Shown: positions 1 through 7,097 of the stretch, piece after piece
Numbering within the stretch: the stretch's first letter is position 1
Layout of the letters: each line of letters opens with the position of its first letter
DNA from: Tichowtungia aerotolerans
Lineage (GTDB): Bacteria > Verrucomicrobiota > Kiritimatiellia > Kiritimatiellales > Tichowtungiaceae
Direction: 5' to 3'
DNA: 64,000 nt
Assembly (NCBI RefSeq): GCF_009905215.1
Contig: NZ_CP047593.1
Span: forward strand, 2,608,900 to 2,672,899
Program-made: the position numbers and the translations under genes
The notes under the pieces: generated by a model
Seen by the model: the letters and a program-made list of their open reading frames with translations, nothing else
What the model was told of the DNA's origin: nothing
Database searches by the model: none

Positions 1-1560
1 TTCATCCTCGAAGTACTTCATGGTGGACATCACCGGGTTCGGTGCCGTCTGGCCGAGGCCGCAAAGTGAGGCTTTGCGCATGGCGTGTCCAATGTCTTTC
101 AGCTTCTGCAGGTCTTCGACTTCACCTTTGCCTTTGCTGATGCGGTCAAGGATGTTGTAGCAGGTGCGTCCGCCGATACGGCAGGGGGCGCATTTTCCGC
201 AGGATTCATCCACGGTGAATTCGAGGTAGAACTTGGTGACGTCGATCATGCAGTCGTCTTCGTCCATCACGATCATTCCGCCGGAACCCATCATTGAGCC
301 GATGGACATCAGGCTTTCGTAGTCGATTGGGGTGTCGAGGAACTGCGGGGTGATGCAGCCGCCGGAGGGACCGCCGGTCTGCGCCGCTTTGAACGGCTTG
401 CCGCCGGCGATGCCGCCGCCGATATCAAAGATGATTTCACGCAGGGTGGTGCCCATCGGAACTTCGATCAGGCCGGAGTTGTTGATTTTGCCGGTCAGAG
501 CGAACACTTTGGTTCCCTTGGAGGTTTCGGTTCCGATGCTGTTGAACCATTTGGCGCCTTTCAGAAGGATCACCGGAATGTTGGCCCAGGTTTCAACGTT
601 GTTAATGACCGTCGGTTTGCCCCACAAACCTTTAACAGCCGGGAAGGGCGGACGGGGAATCGGCATTCCGCGTTTTCCTTCGATGGACGCGAGCAGCGCG
701 GTTTCCTCTCCGCAGACGAACGCACCGGCGCCGAGACGAAGCTCGATATCGAAGCTGAAGTCTGTGCCGAGAATGTTGTCGCCGAGCAGGCCGTATTCCT
801 TGGCCTGAGCGATCGCCAGGTTGAGGCGGTCAATGGCGAGCGGGTATTCCGCGCGAATGTAGATGAACCCTTTGGAAGCGCCGACGGTATAACCGGCGAT
901 GGCCATGGCTTCGAGAACGGAGTGGGGGTCCCCTTCGAGAACGGAGCGGTCCATGTAGGCGCCCGGGTCCCCTTCGTCCGCGTTACAGACGATGTATTTC
1001 TGGTCGGCTTCAACCCCTTTGGTGAAGCCCCATTTGGTGCCGGTCGGGAAACCGGCTCCGCCGCGGCCGCGCAGGCCGGAATCTTTGATTTCCTGAAGAA
1101 CATCGTCCGGGCTCATTTCGAACAGTGCTTTTTCAAGAGCACCATACCCGTCGCGAGCGATGTATTCATCGATGATTTCCGGATTAATGACCGCACAGTT
1201 GCGCAGTACGATACGGAACTGTTTGCGATAGAAACCGATATTGTCGGTGTCGACCGGAGTTTTGTCGGAGGAGGGTTCTTTGTAAATCAGGCGGTCAACC
1301 GGACGTCCTTTAACGATGTGTTCGGCAACGATCTCTTTAGCATCCTCCGGCTTGACCTTTACGTAGAAGGTTTCGTCGGGGAGGATTTTTACAATCGGAC
1401 CCTGCTCGCAGAAACCGAAGCAGCCGGTTTTAACGAGCTGAGCTTCTTCCTCAACACCAGCGGCTTTGAGTTCAGCATTCAGGTTTTCGTAGAGTTGTCC
1501 GGCCTTACTGGATTCGCATCCGGTGCCGGTACAGACCATAATGTAGTTTTTGTATGCCAT
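1..1560 (-). CDS. hndC: NuoF-like NADH-binding subunit of an NAD(P)-dependent (bifurcating) hydrogenase, 3' end off window
   Basis: This is the flavoprotein subunit that would pass electrons between NAD(P)H and the hydrogenase through FMN and iron-sulfur clusters in the cytoplasm. The visible 520 residues begin at the ATG complement at 1558-1560. They show an N-terminal thioredoxin-like [2Fe-2S] domain (Cys10, Cys15, Cys47, Cys51), the NuoF glycine-rich FMN/NADH segment RGRGGAGFPTG near residue 160, the CGEET motif, and a C-terminal SCGKCAPCRIG 4Fe-4S motif. This is longer than plain NuoF and typical of HndC/HydB. A GGGGAC ribosome site lies just upstream and the preceding hndB-like gene ends 11 bases away, so the four genes form one operon. 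The last residues and the hydrogenase gene expected after it are outside the window. Family assignment is firm; the exact electron-bifurcating role is inferred from the operon. Confidence 0.93.
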   Translation of the reverse strand, partial: MAYKNYIMVCTGTGCESSKAGQLYENLNAELKAAGVEEEAQLVKTGCFGFCEQGPIVKILPDETFYVKVKPEDAKEIVAEHIVKGRPVDRLIYKEPSSDKTPVDTDNIGFYRKQFRIVLRNCAVINPEIIDEYIARDGYGALEKALFEMSPDDVLQEIKDSGLRGRGGAGFPTGTKWGFTKGVEADQKYIVCNADEGDPGAYMDRSVLEGDPHSVLEAMAIAGYTVGASKGFIYIRAEYPLAIDRLNLAIAQAKEYGLLGDNILGTDFSFDIELRLGAGAFVCGEETALLASIEGKRGMPIPRPPFPAVKGLWGKPTVINNVETWANIPVILLKGAKWFNSIGTETSKGTKVFALTGKINNSGLIEVPMGTTLREIIFDIGGGIAGGKPFKAAQTGGPSGGCITPQFLDTPIDYESLMSIGSMMGSGGMIVMDEDDCMIDVTKFYLEFTVDESCGKCAPCRIGGRTCYNILDRISKGKGEVEDLQKLKDIGHAMRKASLCGLGQTAPNPVMSTMKYFEDE

Positions 1561-1571
1561 ATCCAGTCCCC

Positions 1572-1964
1572 TTAGTCCTTGATGATGTCTGTTGAGGGTT
1601 TGTCAAAAATGTGATCGCTGACCAGTGTCTTGTTTTTCAGGTGGTCGCGAACAATGCGGCGGGCGGTGTCTTCGTCGACGTTTCCGTAAACCACATCGGG
1701 CATGCCTTCCATTTTGACTTCCACGGTCGGTTCGGAGAAGCACAGTCCCATACAGCCGGTTTGTTTGATGGTCGCATGGGTGACGCCCGTTTTATCCATT
1801 TCGTCGAGAAATGCGTCAAATGCAGCTTTTGCGCCGGCCGCAATGCCGCAGGTTCCCATTCCGATAATTACCTGCGCAGTTTTGCCTTCTGCATCGCGCT
1901 GGTTCATCGCCTGTTTCTTTTCATCGCGCAGTTTGCGCAAATCGTCCAGTGTCAGCTTAGCCAT
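1572..1964 (-). CDS. hndB: (2Fe-2S) ferredoxin-domain protein, HndB-like hydrogenase subunit
   Basis: A 130-residue protein with a short charged N-terminal helix (residues 1-25) followed by a thioredoxin-like [2Fe-2S] ferredoxin fold. Candidate cluster ligands are the Cys in GMGTCG and the two in TGCMGLC. Length and motif spacing fit HndB, the small electron-transfer subunit of NADP-reducing [FeFe] hydrogenases. It lies between the HATPase gene and the NuoF-like gene with gaps of only 3 and 11 bases, so it is cotranscribed with them. The first of the four usual ferredoxin cysteines is not obvious, as is common for HndB. The family call is good; the electron path is inferred from known hydrogenases. 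Confidence 0.88.
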   Translation of the reverse strand: MAKLTLDDLRKLRDEKKQAMNQRDAEGKTAQVIIGMGTCGIAAGAKAAFDAFLDEMDKTGVTHATIKQTGCMGLCFSEPTVEVKMEGMPDVVYGNVDEDTARRIVRDHLKNKTLVSDHIFDKPSTDIIKD

Positions 1965-1967
1965 AAT

Positions 1968-2516
1968 TTATCCTGCCTTTCTTAAATCTTCTTCCTGTGA
2001 ACAGATATAGGTTTTCATCAGCATCAGGTTCTGCGTGTCGTTCAGGTCCCCGAGGGTTTCTTCGAGCTCGGTGCGTGAAAGCGTGTAGCGGTCGCTGTCG
2101 ATTTCGCGGGCAATTCGCAGCTCGAAGCTGCCAGCCTGCGAGATCATCATCGTTGCCGCCGCGGCGAAGTCGCCGAAGGGCGGCAGGTCCACATGATCTG
2201 CCGCGGCCCGAAACTCAACCAGAGTTCCGCGGCCTTCTTCGCTTTCAACTGTCGCGCGGCCGCCGACCGCATCAGCGGTCTGGAACAGAAAGGGCAGACC
2301 TAGGCCAACGCGACGATGCGCGTGCTTTTTCCCGTCGCTGTAGAACGGGTCTGTTGCCTTTGCCTGAACGTCTCTGCTCATTCCCTTGCCGTTGTCTTTC
2401 ACGCTGAACGCAATCTGTTTCCCGGTTTCCCGCACGGTCAGTTCAACCTCGGAGGCTCCCGCCTCAACAGAGTTTTGAACCAGGTCCATGATCAGATCGC
2501 AGAGTGTTGCATGCAC
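1968..2516 (-). CDS. Histidine-kinase-like ATPase domain protein in the hydrogenase operon
   Basis: A 182-residue protein consisting almost entirely of a GHKL/HATPase_c fold. It has an N box (LIMDLVQNSVEAG), the G1 box DNGKGMS near residue 58, and a G2-like VGLGLPFL. No histidine phosphoacceptor or sensor domain is present, so it is not a complete kinase. It resembles the anti-sigma or kinase-like ATP-binding proteins often encoded between the NuoE-like and HndB-like subunits of [FeFe]-hydrogenase operons. Their job is not established. It is spaced 4 bases from hndA and 3 bases from hndB, so it is coexpressed. Fold assignment is confident; function is unknown. Confidence 0.82.
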   Translation of the reverse strand: MHATLCDLIMDLVQNSVEAGASEVELTVRETGKQIAFSVKDNGKGMSRDVQAKATDPFYSDGKKHAHRRVGLGLPFLFQTADAVGGRATVESEEGRGTLVEFRAAADHVDLPPFGDFAAAATMMISQAGSFELRIAREIDSDRYTLSRTELEETLGDLNDTQNLMLMKTYICSQEEDLRKAG

Positions 2517-2520
2517 CTGA

Positions 2521-2988
2521 TTAGCCTTCGAAGCGTTCCAGGATTCCTTTGAGTTCTTTGGTCTTTACGTTACCGAATACTTCGCCGTTGACGGTCATCA
2601 CCGGAGCCAGGCCGCAGCAGCCGATGCAGCGGACCGCTTCAACGGAGAATTCACCATCGGCGGTTACGGTATTGAGACCCACACCCAGAAGGCGTTCGAG
2701 TTCGAGGATCAGATCCTCGCCGCCTTTGAGGTAACAGGCGGTCCCCATGCAGACCGCAATCTGATTGCGTCCCGGCTTGTTGAGTTTGAACAGGTGGTAA
2801 AAGGTGATTACTCCGTAGATTTTGGCAACTGGAACATCCAGCAGGTCTGCCACTTCAAAAGCGGTTTCACGCGGAATGTATCCAAAGTGTTCCTGCACTT
2901 TGTGTAGAACCATAATCAGGTTGCCCGGCTTATCTTTCCATTCACTGATAAATCCGGTCAGTTCGGCCGGTAATGTATTCTCAGACAT
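2521..2988 (-). CDS. hndA: NuoE-like [2Fe-2S] subunit of NAD(P)-dependent hydrogenase
   Basis: First gene of the hydrogenase operon. The 155-residue product has the NuoE/HydC architecture: an N-terminal helical region (residues 1-75, with GYIPRE and YGVITFYHLF) and a thioredoxin-like [2Fe-2S] domain whose ligands are in CMGTAC and CIGCC. It would shuttle electrons between the NuoF-like flavoprotein and the hydrogenase. A good ribosome site (GGAGGAAA) lies upstream of the ATG. The intergenic region is shared with the divergent redox regulator rex, so control by NADH/NAD ratio is likely. Length is normal for the family. Confidence 0.93.
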   Translation of the reverse strand: MSENTLPAELTGFISEWKDKPGNLIMVLHKVQEHFGYIPRETAFEVADLLDVPVAKIYGVITFYHLFKLNKPGRNQIAVCMGTACYLKGGEDLILELERLLGVGLNTVTADGEFSVEAVRCIGCCGLAPVMTVNGEVFGNVKTKELKGILERFEG

Positions 2989-3288
2989 ATGTTTCCTCCA
3001 AATTGAAGTTGGCAGGGTACTTAAGCTAAAAGGACAGACAACTAAAATGTCATTTATCTGTTATTTTAGATGACATATAGGTAATATTTTTAACATAAAA
3101 AACGCATTTTTGGCAAAGATATGTGAATGTTGTAACAATAAATTGCTTGGCAGAACCCGCATGAATGGTGAGTATTGCGTATTTCGTATTGTATTAGAAT
3201 AATTTGCGATGTCTGGGAAAAGCCATGCTGGAAATTCCAGAGCTTGAAAAATTGCATGTTTGTCAATGTGCAGTAAGGAGTCGCCCTC
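2989..3288. promoter_or_regulatory. Divergent hydrogenase / rex control region with two dyads
   Basis: This AT-rich 300-base space separates the hydrogenase operon and rex. Visible dyads are ATGTCAT (3047-3053) facing ATGACAT (3070-3076) with a 16-base spacer, and a perfect 13-bp palindrome CTGGAAATTCCAG at 3228-3240. The rex start has a TAAGGAG ribosome site. No exact match to the classical Rex operator was found, so which dyad (if either) binds Rex is open. Known Rex proteins repress fermentative hydrogenase genes when NADH is low, which makes this the obvious place for its operator. Confidence 0.5.
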
Positions 3289-3912
3289 ATGAAAACCAAT
3301 GAAGAGATCATTAACCGGCTGATTCGCTACCGCAATGTGCTTCAGAAAATGAAAGGCCTCGGTTTTGCCCGTGTCTTTTCTGATAATCTGGCCGATGCGG
3401 TCGGGGTCTCTCCGTCGCTGGTTCGGAAGGATTTTTCCATGTTCGAGCTGACCGGCAATAAGCGGGGAGGGTATCAGTTGCAAACCCTTTTAGACCGTTT
3501 GAGTCAGCTGCTCGGGAAAGACAAGAAACAGAATATTATTGTGGTCGGGTGCGGAAAGATCGGCCGGGCACTCATGAACTACAATGGATTTCCAAGGGTT
3601 GGAATCCGCGTGGTTGCCGGGTTCGACAGCGAGCCCGCCTTGCTTTCGCCTGATGCGCCGATCCCGATCCTTCATGTGAGAAAGATGAAGCAGTACATTG
3701 CCGATAACGATATTAAGGTTGCGGTTTTGACTGTTCCCGAGCCGTCTGCGCAATCCATTCTCGACTCGCTCATGAAAGCGAACATTCGCGGCGTCGTAAA
3801 CTTTGCTCCTATTACCTTAAAGGGTAGCGAGTCGTGCTTTATTCACAACATCAACATTGAGCAGGAGTTTGAAAAACTCTTTTACCGTATTCAGTTTGCC
3901 GAGCAGCAATGA
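3289..3912 (+). CDS. rex: Redox-sensing transcriptional repressor Rex
   Basis: A 207-residue protein with the Rex layout: an N-terminal winged helix (residues 1-80; the SPSLVRKDFSMF segment is the recognition region) and a Rossmann NAD(H)-binding domain starting at VVGCGKIGRAL near residue 86, followed by the swapped C-terminal helix. Rex senses the NADH/NAD ratio and releases DNA when NADH binds. It is transcribed divergently from the hydrogenase operon, a common arrangement for genes that dispose of reducing power as hydrogen. The ATG has a strong ribosome site eleven bases upstream. Length matches the family. Confidence 0.95.
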   Translation: MKTNEEIINRLIRYRNVLQKMKGLGFARVFSDNLADAVGVSPSLVRKDFSMFELTGNKRGGYQLQTLLDRLSQLLGKDKKQNIIVVGCGKIGRALMNYNGFPRVGIRVVAGFDSEPALLSPDAPIPILHVRKMKQYIADNDIKVAVLTVPEPSAQSILDSLMKANIRGVVNFAPITLKGSESCFIHNINIEQEFEKLFYRIQFAEQQ

Positions 3913-3937
3913 TGATTGAGCGGTGTTTGTGCGGCGT

Positions 3938-4438
3938 ATGAAAATCTCAAAAATTGTTTCGGGTGGGCAGACCGGGGCGGATCGGGCGGCACTTGATGCG
4001 GCAATTGCCTGCGGAATTCCTCATGGCGGCTGGTGCCCGAAGAGGCGCCGCGCGGAAGACGGCCCGATTCCGTTGCGATATAATCTGAGTGAAACCGAAT
4101 CAGCTGATTATGCTGACCGGACCCGGGCGAATGTTGTCGACTCGGATGTCACATTGATTTTCAGCCACGGTCCGCTGAGGGGCGGATCGCTGTTAACGCA
4201 GCAGTTTGCTCAGGAATTTGGAAGGCCGTTTGTATGCATTGATTTGGATGAGATCTTCCCGTCTTCAGAAGACAGGGGCGACGATGACCTTTCGGTTTTC
4301 CGGATATTGGAAAAAAATCTTTCAGACCTTGGAGACACAGTGCTGAACGTCGCTGGCCCCCGTGCCTCCGCTGATCCGCAGATCTATGATGCGGTTTATA
4401 GAGAAGTTTGTGATATTTTGGCTCATTTTGGCGGTTGA
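3938..4438 (+). CDS. Putative molybdenum carrier / SLOG-fold nucleotide-binding protein
   Basis: About 166 residues starting from the ATG at 3938; a GTG at 3923 is an alternative start. The N-terminus carries the glycine-rich IVSGGQTGADRAALDAA loop, then WCPKRRRAEDG and a conserved YADRTRANV segment. This is the pattern of proteins annotated as putative molybdenum carriers, which belong to the SLOG (Rossmann-like) superfamily. Biochemical evidence for molybdenum transport is tied only to distant members, so a nucleotide-related role is equally possible. It follows rex by 25 bases and precedes the sensor kinase by about 50 bases. Family call is good, function uncertain. Confidence 0.75.
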   Translation: MKISKIVSGGQTGADRAALDAAIACGIPHGGWCPKRRRAEDGPIPLRYNLSETESADYADRTRANVVDSDVTLIFSHGPLRGGSLLTQQFAQEFGRPFVCIDLDEIFPSSEDRGDDDLSVFRILEKNLSDLGDTVLNVAGPRASADPQIYDAVYREVCDILAHFGG

Positions 4439-4491
4439 TTGATTTCGGGTTTCTGGTACAAACTGTCGCAGTTGTTTTTTTGGAGAGGCCT

Positions 4492-5673
4492 ATGAAATCA
4501 AGGTTTTTGGATAAACTGATCGATCGGCTGGATCGGATGGACTCCGATGCGGTTCAGACACAGTTTTTGCATTTGGCACGCGAAAAAGGGCTGTTGGAGA
4601 CCATTTTTCAGGCGATTCAGGAAGGCATCGTGGTGGTCGGATCGGGTGCAAGCATCCGTTATGCAAACCGTATGGCGGAAAGCCTGTTCGGCTTTAAGCT
4701 TGATGATGCAGAGGGGCAGCCGATCGCACGCTACATTCGGGACATTGACTGGGAAAAGGTGTTGAGTCTGGATGGGGATGAGTGGGAGAAGCTGGTCCGC
4801 CGGGAAATTGAGGTGACCTATCCTGACCACTGTTTTGTGGAATTTTATGTGGTGCCGCTTTCGACGGTGGAAGAGGGGAAGCAGGGTGCGGTGGTTATTT
4901 TCCGTGATGTAACCCGCGACCGAGCCAGCGCCGAGGAATCGCTTGAGTCCGAGAGAATGAAAGCGCTGACGTTACTGGCGGCGGGCGTGGCACACGAGAT
5001 CGGGAATCCCCTCAATGCGGTGACGATTCACCTTCAGCTGATGGAGCGGGAGCTCGAAGAGGTCGCGGATCCGGCTTTGCGGGAGAGCCTTGCGGAGCTG
5101 GTGGATGTTTCCAAACGCGAGGTGCATCGGCTCGACCGGATTATTACACAGTTTCTGCGCGCGATTCGTCCATCCCTGCCGGACCGGAAACCGGTGAAGA
5201 TGGAGCGGATACTCGATGAGACGCTGGAGCTGATGAAGCACGAAATTTCGAATCGCCGTATTTTGGTGGAGCGTAAGAGTGTAAAGAACGTACCGACGGT
5301 GCCGGCGGACGAAACGCAGGTGAAGCAGGCGTTTTTCAATATCATCAAAAATGCGCTGCAGGCGATGGAGAGCGAAGGGATTTTGAAAATTTCGATCGAG
5401 GTGAGCTCGCGGTTTGTGAGTGTGTGTTTTGAAGATAACGGTCCGGGGATTTCATCGGAAGATCTGGGATCTATCTATGAGCCTTATCGCACGACGAAAG
5501 AGGAGGGGTCGGGGCTTGGCCTGATGATTGTTCAGCGAATCCTGCGCGATCATGGCGGCGAGATTGAAATCAGCTCAACTCCGGAGCACGGCACGACCTT
5601 TACGCTGCATTTCCCGCGCGATGATGTGCGAATGGCGCTTTTGGAGGCTCCGAATACAAAGGGTGAGTTATGA
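4492..5673 (+). CDS. PAS-domain sensor histidine kinase (NtrB-type)
   Basis: The ATG at 4492 is preferred because GGAGAGG lies just upstream; the frame also stays open to a TTG at 4435. The 393-residue product has a PAS sensor domain (about residues 40-140, AIQEGIVVVGSGASIRYANR), a dimerisation and phosphoacceptor helix with the H box VAHEIGNPLNA near residue 168, and a HATPase domain with N (FFNIIKNALQAM), G1 (DNGPGIS) and G2 (GSGLGLMI) boxes. No membrane segment is present, so it is cytoplasmic. Its stop overlaps the start of the sigma-54 response regulator (ATGA), which makes the two a cotranscribed pair. The signal sensed is not visible. Confidence 0.93.
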   Translation: MKSRFLDKLIDRLDRMDSDAVQTQFLHLAREKGLLETIFQAIQEGIVVVGSGASIRYANRMAESLFGFKLDDAEGQPIARYIRDIDWEKVLSLDGDEWEKLVRREIEVTYPDHCFVEFYVVPLSTVEEGKQGAVVIFRDVTRDRASAEESLESERMKALTLLAAGVAHEIGNPLNAVTIHLQLMERELEEVADPALRESLAELVDVSKREVHRLDRIITQFLRAIRPSLPDRKPVKMERILDETLELMKHEISNRRILVERKSVKNVPTVPADETQVKQAFFNIIKNALQAMESEGILKISIEVSSRFVSVCFEDNGPGISSEDLGSIYEPYRTTKEEGSGLGLMIVQRILRDHGGEIEISSTPEHGTTFTLHFPRDDVRMALLEAPNTKGEL

Positions 5674-7028
5674 GTGATAAACCAGTGATTCTTGTTGTCG
5701 ACGATGAGAAAAATACGCGCGAGGGATTGGCGCGGGCGTTAAAGCGGTCGTATGCAGTTCATACGGCAGAGAGCGGTGCTGCTGCGCTGGAGATTCTGAG
5801 CGAAAATCATGTGGATGTGATGCTGAGCGATCTGCGTATGCCGGTGATGGATGGCATGACACTGATACAGCGTGCTCTGGCGTCTTCACCCGAGCTGGTT
5901 TGTATTCTGCTTACGGCATACGGCAGTATGGAGACGGCGGTGGAGGCGATGCGTCATGGTGCGACGGATTTTTTGACAAAACCGGTGAACCTGAAGGAGC
6001 TCGAGCTGGTGCTGGAGCGCGTTTTGCGGTCGCGGCAGGCTGAGACGGAAAATCGCCAGCTCCGTGAACAGCTCGATTCCAAGTTCGGAATGGAAAACAT
6101 TATCGGCAATTCGCCACAGATGCAGGAGGTGTTCGATACGGTGCGTCAGGTGGCTGCGTCGCGGGCGACGGTTTTGATTCAGGGAGAGAGTGGAACCGGA
6201 AAAGAGCTGGTGGCGAAAGCGATTCATCAGCTCAGCAGCCGCAATAAGGCGACATTCGTTCCCGTGCACTGCGCGGCGCTTTCATCGACGCTTCTTGAAA
6301 GTGAGCTGTTCGGGCATGAGAAGGGGGCGTTTACCGGAGCTACGGAGCGGCGCAAGGGGCGCTTTGAGATGGCGGACGGCGGGACGCTGTTCCTTGATGA
6401 GATCGGAGAAATCGACTCGAGTGTGCAGGTGAAAATCCTGCGTGCGCTGGAAGAGAGAACGTTCGAACGGGTCGGCGGGCAGGAGACTGTAGAGGTGGAT
6501 GCCCGGCTGGTGGCTGCGACCAATCGGGATTTGAAGCAGATGGTGGCGGATGGCGATTTTCGTGAGGATTTGTTTTATCGCTTGTATGTGGTGGCAATCA
6601 CTCTCCCGCCGCTTCGTGAGCGGGTTGGCGATATTCCACTGCTTCTGAAGCACTATCTGGATGAGTTTAATGCAGAAAACGGCCGGGATATCGAAGGGTT
6701 TGCTCCGGAAGCACTGGATTTGCTGACATCTTACAACTGGCCCGGCAATGTGCGCGAACTGCGTAATGTGGTGGAGCAGACCGTCGTGTTATCCCGTGGG
6801 AAGCGGATTGGTGCACGTGACCTTCCTGTGCATATTCGTGAAGTCAGTTCGGAGGGGCCGGTTGTGTCTTTGGGTAATGGTACGCTGGAGGATTTAGAGA
6901 AGCAGGCGCTTATGCAGGCCCTGAAGGCCTGTGCCGGCAACCGAACCCGCGCAGCGGAACAGTTGGGGATCAGTCGGAGGACACTGCACCGTAAAATTGC
7001 CGAGTACGGGTTTGAGGAACTTAAATGA
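5670..7028 (+). CDS. NtrC-family sigma-54-dependent response regulator
   Basis: The 452-residue protein has an N-terminal receiver domain with acidic pocket DDE (11-13) and phosphoacceptor Asp54 in LSDLRMP. A central AAA+ domain follows, with Walker A GESGTGKE, the sigma-54 contact loop GAFTGA and Walker B GTLFLDEIGE. The C-terminus is a Fis-type helix-turn-helix (TRAAEQLGISRRTLHRKI). It activates sigma-54 promoters after phosphorylation by the partner kinase encoded immediately upstream with a 4-base overlap. Length is typical. Target genes cannot be told from the window. Confidence 0.95.
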   Translation: MSDKPVILVVDDEKNTREGLARALKRSYAVHTAESGAAALEILSENHVDVMLSDLRMPVMDGMTLIQRALASSPELVCILLTAYGSMETAVEAMRHGATDFLTKPVNLKELELVLERVLRSRQAETENRQLREQLDSKFGMENIIGNSPQMQEVFDTVRQVAASRATVLIQGESGTGKELVAKAIHQLSSRNKATFVPVHCAALSSTLLESELFGHEKGAFTGATERRKGRFEMADGGTLFLDEIGEIDSSVQVKILRALEERTFERVGGQETVEVDARLVAATNRDLKQMVADGDFREDLFYRLYVVAITLPPLRERVGDIPLLLKHYLDEFNAENGRDIEGFAPEALDLLTSYNWPGNVRELRNVVEQTVVLSRGKRIGARDLPVHIREVSSEGPVVSLGNGTLEDLEKQALMQALKACAGNRTRAAEQLGISRRTLHRKIAEYGFEELK

Positions 7029-7050
7029 GTTTTGGGTTGAACAACAAGAG

Positions 7051-7073
7051 GCCTTCAAGGATGCTTTGAAGGC
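7051..7073 (+). terminator. Hairpin after the response regulator gene
   Basis: An 8-bp perfect stem (7051-7058 with 7066-7073) and a 7-base loop lie between the regulator stop and the next gene. Only a weak T-rich stretch follows, so it may terminate inefficiently or attenuate transcription into the membrane protein gene. Confidence 0.5.
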
Positions 7074-7097
7074 TTGTTATCCGATCGGGAGAAATCA

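Noticed and set aside
922-1575. Plus-strand frame opposite the NuoF-like gene
   Set aside because: Antisense shadow; the minus strand carries all cluster-binding and nucleotide-binding motifs of NuoF.
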